Source of the DNA: Simmondsia chinensis
Taxonomy: Eukaryota; Streptophyta; Magnoliopsida; Caryophyllales; Simmondsiaceae
Direction of reading: 5' to 3'
Assembly (NCBI GenBank): GCA_018398585.1
Contig: JAGTTD010000001.1
Span: forward strand, 5,334,501-5,398,500
Length of the DNA stretch: 64,000 nucleotides
Part shown: one piece after another, positions 61,200 to 64,000 of the stretch
How positions within the stretch are numbered: position 1 is the stretch's first letter
Layout of the letters: each line of letters starts with the position of its first letter
Translations under genes and position numbers: made by a program
Notes under the pieces: generated by a model
Databases searched by the model: none
Told to the model about the DNA's origin: nothing
What the model saw: only the letters and a program-made list of their open reading frames with translations

Positions 61200-64000
61200 A
61201 ATCCAAAATAATTAGTCTTGAGGTTGTGAAGGATGAATAATGCTTCAATTGAATGAGTGAATTAAGGTACAAACTCAGATAAGAAAGCAAAGGACAAAAG
61301 TAACCCTCCTACATACATATGAGCTAAGGACAAAAGGGAGAAAGACAATTACCACTAATTGACTTTCCTAAGAAGGAAGATCCTCTAATAGGCCCCCTTA
61401 AGCTGAAGCTGGTGCAACAACATGAAGATTGTTCTTGTGATGGTGGAAGAGATCAGTTCCAAGTACTTTGGTAAAGATGTTAGCGATTTGTTGGGTAGTA
61501 GGAATATAGCAGACTTGAAGATCACCTTTGAGAACCTTTTCAAAGACATAGTAAAAATCAATATCAGCATGTTTGCTGAGGCTATTAGAAATGAGATTGG
61601 TTGCAAGGTAAGAGGTAGAGACGTTGTCATAGTATATGATAATCGGTCTTGAGTGGCGAAGACCGATATCTTTCATGAGGTAGAGAATCCAGTCAGCCTT
61701 AGTAGCAGCTTGAGCCACAGCACGATAGTTACATTCAGTGGAGGACTTGGAAACCGTAGCTTGTTTCTTAGTACGCCACGAGATGAGGTTGGAACCAAGG
61801 AAGAGGGCGTAGCCAGTGGTGAAGCCAGAGTGTCAAGGCATCCCCCCTAATCAGTATTAGCATAGACGACGACAAAGGTGCAGGAACCTAGGATAATTGT
61901 TGTCCCATAGTAGGGGGTGCTTTTGAGGTACCTAAGAATGCGCTTCACAATCTGTCAATGACTAGTCCTAGGAGCATGCATAAACCAAGCGACAAGATTA
62001 ACAACAAAACATATGTTCGGGCAAGTCGTGGTTAAATACTGAAGTGCCCCAACAACACTCTTGTACTCATTAGGGTCAAGAAGTAAGTCACCACCATTTA
62101 GTGATAGGTGAGTTCGAGCCAAGAGAAGAGTTTTGATTGGTTTGGTGTTGTGCATGTGATGTTTTGTAAGGAGATCAATGGTGTACTTACGTTGTGAAAG
62201 GAATAGTCCAGTTTTGGTTCAGTGAGCGTCAATACCAAGGAAGTAGTGAAGCAGGCTAAGGTCTTTTATGGCGAATTGAGAGGAGAGGTTTTGGATGAGT
62301 GCATCAAGGTAACTTGGTTTGGAACCAGTTAAAATGATGTCATCAACATAAAGTAGGAGGCAAATAATGTCCTTGGATTTTCGAAAAAGGAAGAGAGAAG
62401 GGTCAGCACGGCAACATGTAAAATCTAGGCTGTAGAGAAAACTACTAAAGCAATGAAATTAGGCTCGGGAAGCCTAATTTAGCCCGTAAAGAGCTTTGAG
62501 TAGGCGACATACGTGGTTAAGATACTTAGGGCGAAGGAAACCCTTAGGTTGCCTCAAGTACACTTCTTTCTTAGGATGGCCATGTAGGAAAGCATTTTTG
62601 ACAACCAATTGTTTTATAGCCAAGTTATTGGTTATAGCGAGTGAGAGAATAAAGTGTATGGTGGAAGATTTTACAACAAGGCTAAAAATTTTCTTGAAGT
62701 TAATGCCTTCACGTTGGTGAAAACCTTGGGTAATAAGGCGAGCTTTAAAGCAATCCACTGAGCCATCCGCTTTATACTTTACTTGATATTTCCAAGTACT
62801 TCCTACAATATTTTGGTTCGGGTTGGGGGGAGAGGGGCACAAGATCCCATGTGTTATTTTGAGTAAACACATCTTGCCATTTAGGGTTTTTAACAGCCTG
62901 AAAATAACATGTGGGTTCTTGTATTGCAACTATAGAAGAGAGTTATAAAGGATAATTTGTTTTACGAATGCCATTCTTTAATCGAGTTTGCATAGGGTGA
63001 ACGTTAGTATCCGGGACATTATTGGGTGCTGCTGACATTGAGTTGGGGGCAGTACCGTGTTTGGGTGCAGGGATAGGGGTGGAGGCGGAGGCCTTGATGC
63101 TGGGAGTTGGGACTGGTGGGGTCTTAGTTGCTACACTGAGGGGTTATGTTATTGCAGACGGTAGTGAAGGTCGAGGAGAAGGGAGGGGTTTGGGCGAGGT
63201 CTCGGTTACTGCCGTGGGGGGGCACTAGTACAATTGGGGATGCAGTGAGCTCCGGTGGAGCTGCTGGTGCCGAGGGGTTGGGTGCTGATGAGGGTCCTTG
63301 GTACATCCTAGTGTGGGCAGGAGAGGTGGAGTCCCTAGGGATGCTGGGTGGGGGCATCAGTTCGGTTTGAAGGGGGTCTGACGTGTGGCTGCCACCCGAG
63401 GGTGGAGCCAGTGACCTAGGCGATGCTGGAGCTAAGGGTAGGTGAATGGGAAGGTCAACTACGGCAATGGTGGCGCCGAGGCATGGGTTCTATGAGCAAT
63501 TTACAAGTTCGGGGTGGGGAAAACTAAACTCGTTAAACTTAAAATGACGATTTGTGTAAATTTTTCTAGTTTGGGGTTCAAGACATTGGTAATCCTTGTA
63601 GCCTGCAGTATATCCTATGAAGATGCATGGTATGAACCGTGGCGCCAATTAATAAGGGGCAAGTGGGATGATGTTAGGATAACATGCACATCTAAAAACG
63701 TGAAAACTAGAGTAATCGGGGAGATGTTTAACTAGAGTAATGGAGGAGATGTCTAAAAATCCTTTCAAAAGGGTATGAGTTTTTAAGGACGGGAGTAGGG
63801 AGTCAGTGTATTATAACACAAGCAGTACGAGATGCGTCATCCCGAAATGTGTAAGGTAAACGAGATTGAATGAGAAGCGTACATACCATTTCAATAATAT
63901 ATTGATCCTTTCATTTTGCCACCCCATTTTGTTGTGGGGTATCAGGACAAGAAAGATGAAAATGAACCCTCTCTGTTGGAGACATAGAGATTTCATGCGG
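61200..64000 (-). mobile_element. Ty1/copia element (RE1/Ale-like), minus strand, cut by the window edge
   Basis: Pol runs leftward. A purine tract (TTAAGGGGGCC, about 61,391-61,401) separates the RNase H end from a probable 3' LTR that begins near 61,390 (TATTAGAGGATCTTCC) and whose far end I cannot fix (shown here as about 61,200). Integrase, RT and RNase H are readable but broken. The 5' half lies beyond the window. Confidence 0.82.
61398..63996 (-). pseudogene. Copia integrase, RT and RNase H remnant
   Basis: Integrase at 63,996-63,650 has TERVHFHLSCPDTPQQNGVA, IIEMVCTLLIQSRLPYTF and RTACVII-like residues. A proline/serine-rich spacer (63,360-63,020) follows. RT at 62,929-62,474 has NQNIVGSTWKYQVKYKADGS, CFKARLITQGFHQREGINFK and QLVVKNAFLHGHPKKEVYLR. 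Its YVDD box (LLLYVDDIILTGS) is at about 62,350-62,310. The piece 62,155-61,955 is the RT-RNase H connection (YKSVVGALQYLTTTCPNICF). RNase H at 61,718-61,398 has QAATKADWILYLMKDIGLRH, YYDNVSTSYLATN and IANIFTKVLGTDLFHHHKNN. Several stops and frameshifts. Related plant copies have FTETFSPVVKPTT where this one reads FKKIFSLVVKSST. Confidence 0.88.

Noticed and set aside
63022..63370. Plus-strand glycine-rich ORFs of 68 and 74 residues
   Set aside because: Antisense of the proline-rich spacer between copia integrase and RT.

Overview
This 64 kb window is a stretch of flowering-plant nuclear DNA, probably from a non-grass species. It is AT-rich and almost entirely built of transposable elements, many inserted inside one another. 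The plant assignment rests on Ty1/copia and Tat-type Ty3/gypsy polyproteins of plant lineages, hAT and Mutator-like DNA elements, L1 and RTE LINEs of plant type, plant 5S rRNA-like SINE heads, and one intron-containing plant gene. I saw no tRNA genes, no intact rRNA genes, no organellar DNA and no bacterial-style operons.

Layout. (1) 1-6.1 kb: a 5S-headed SINE runs in from the left edge. It is followed by a three-level nest: a Mutator-like long-TIR element (9-bp TSD), holding a minus-strand composite of small LTR elements (5-bp TSD), holding a hAT element (12-bp TIRs, 8-bp TSD). (2) 6.3-11.8 kb: two decayed minus-strand L1 LINEs, two adjacent 5S-headed SINEs and a long-TIR MITE. (3) 12.7-17.9 kb: two direct 580-bp copies of a MITE-containing segment flank a broken minus-strand copia whose LTR carries an internally deleted hAT. 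(4) 18.7-23.8 kb: a complete but inactivated plus-strand copia with two LTRs. (5) 24-29 kb: the best-preserved 5S-headed SINE (perfect 18-bp TSD), an L1 ORF1 remnant, and a minus-strand RTE LINE whose 3' tail matches the SINE tail. (6) 29.9-33.4 kb: a solo LTR, a SINE fragment, and the only apparent host gene, a three-exon AT-hook protein at 32,123-33,317. (7) 34.3-39 kb: a short non-autonomous LTR element and a decayed minus-strand copia. (8) 39.8-57.5 kb: a 17.7-kb Tat-lineage Ty3/gypsy element on the minus strand with gag, protease, RT, two RNase H domains and integrase. It also carries an antisense plant-mobile-domain (PMD) gene between pol and its 3' LTR, and it contains a 2.16-kb solo LTR and an RTE LINE fragment. 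(9) 57.5-64 kb: an L1 remnant and a minus-strand copia that runs off the right edge.

The most unusual system is the SINE/LINE pair. Short elements begin with a 5S rRNA-like RNA polymerase III promoter and end with about 110 bp also found at the 3' ends of the two RTE LINEs here, including a small hairpin. This suggests the RTE LINE machinery moved a 5S-derived RNA. The antisense PMD gene in the Tat element and the recurrent long poly-G/poly-C tracts (seven in the window, possibly artefacts) also deserve attention. Every transposon protein examined carries stops, frameshifts or changed catalytic residues, so I expect no autonomous element here. All coordinates come from reading by eye and may be off by a few bases.
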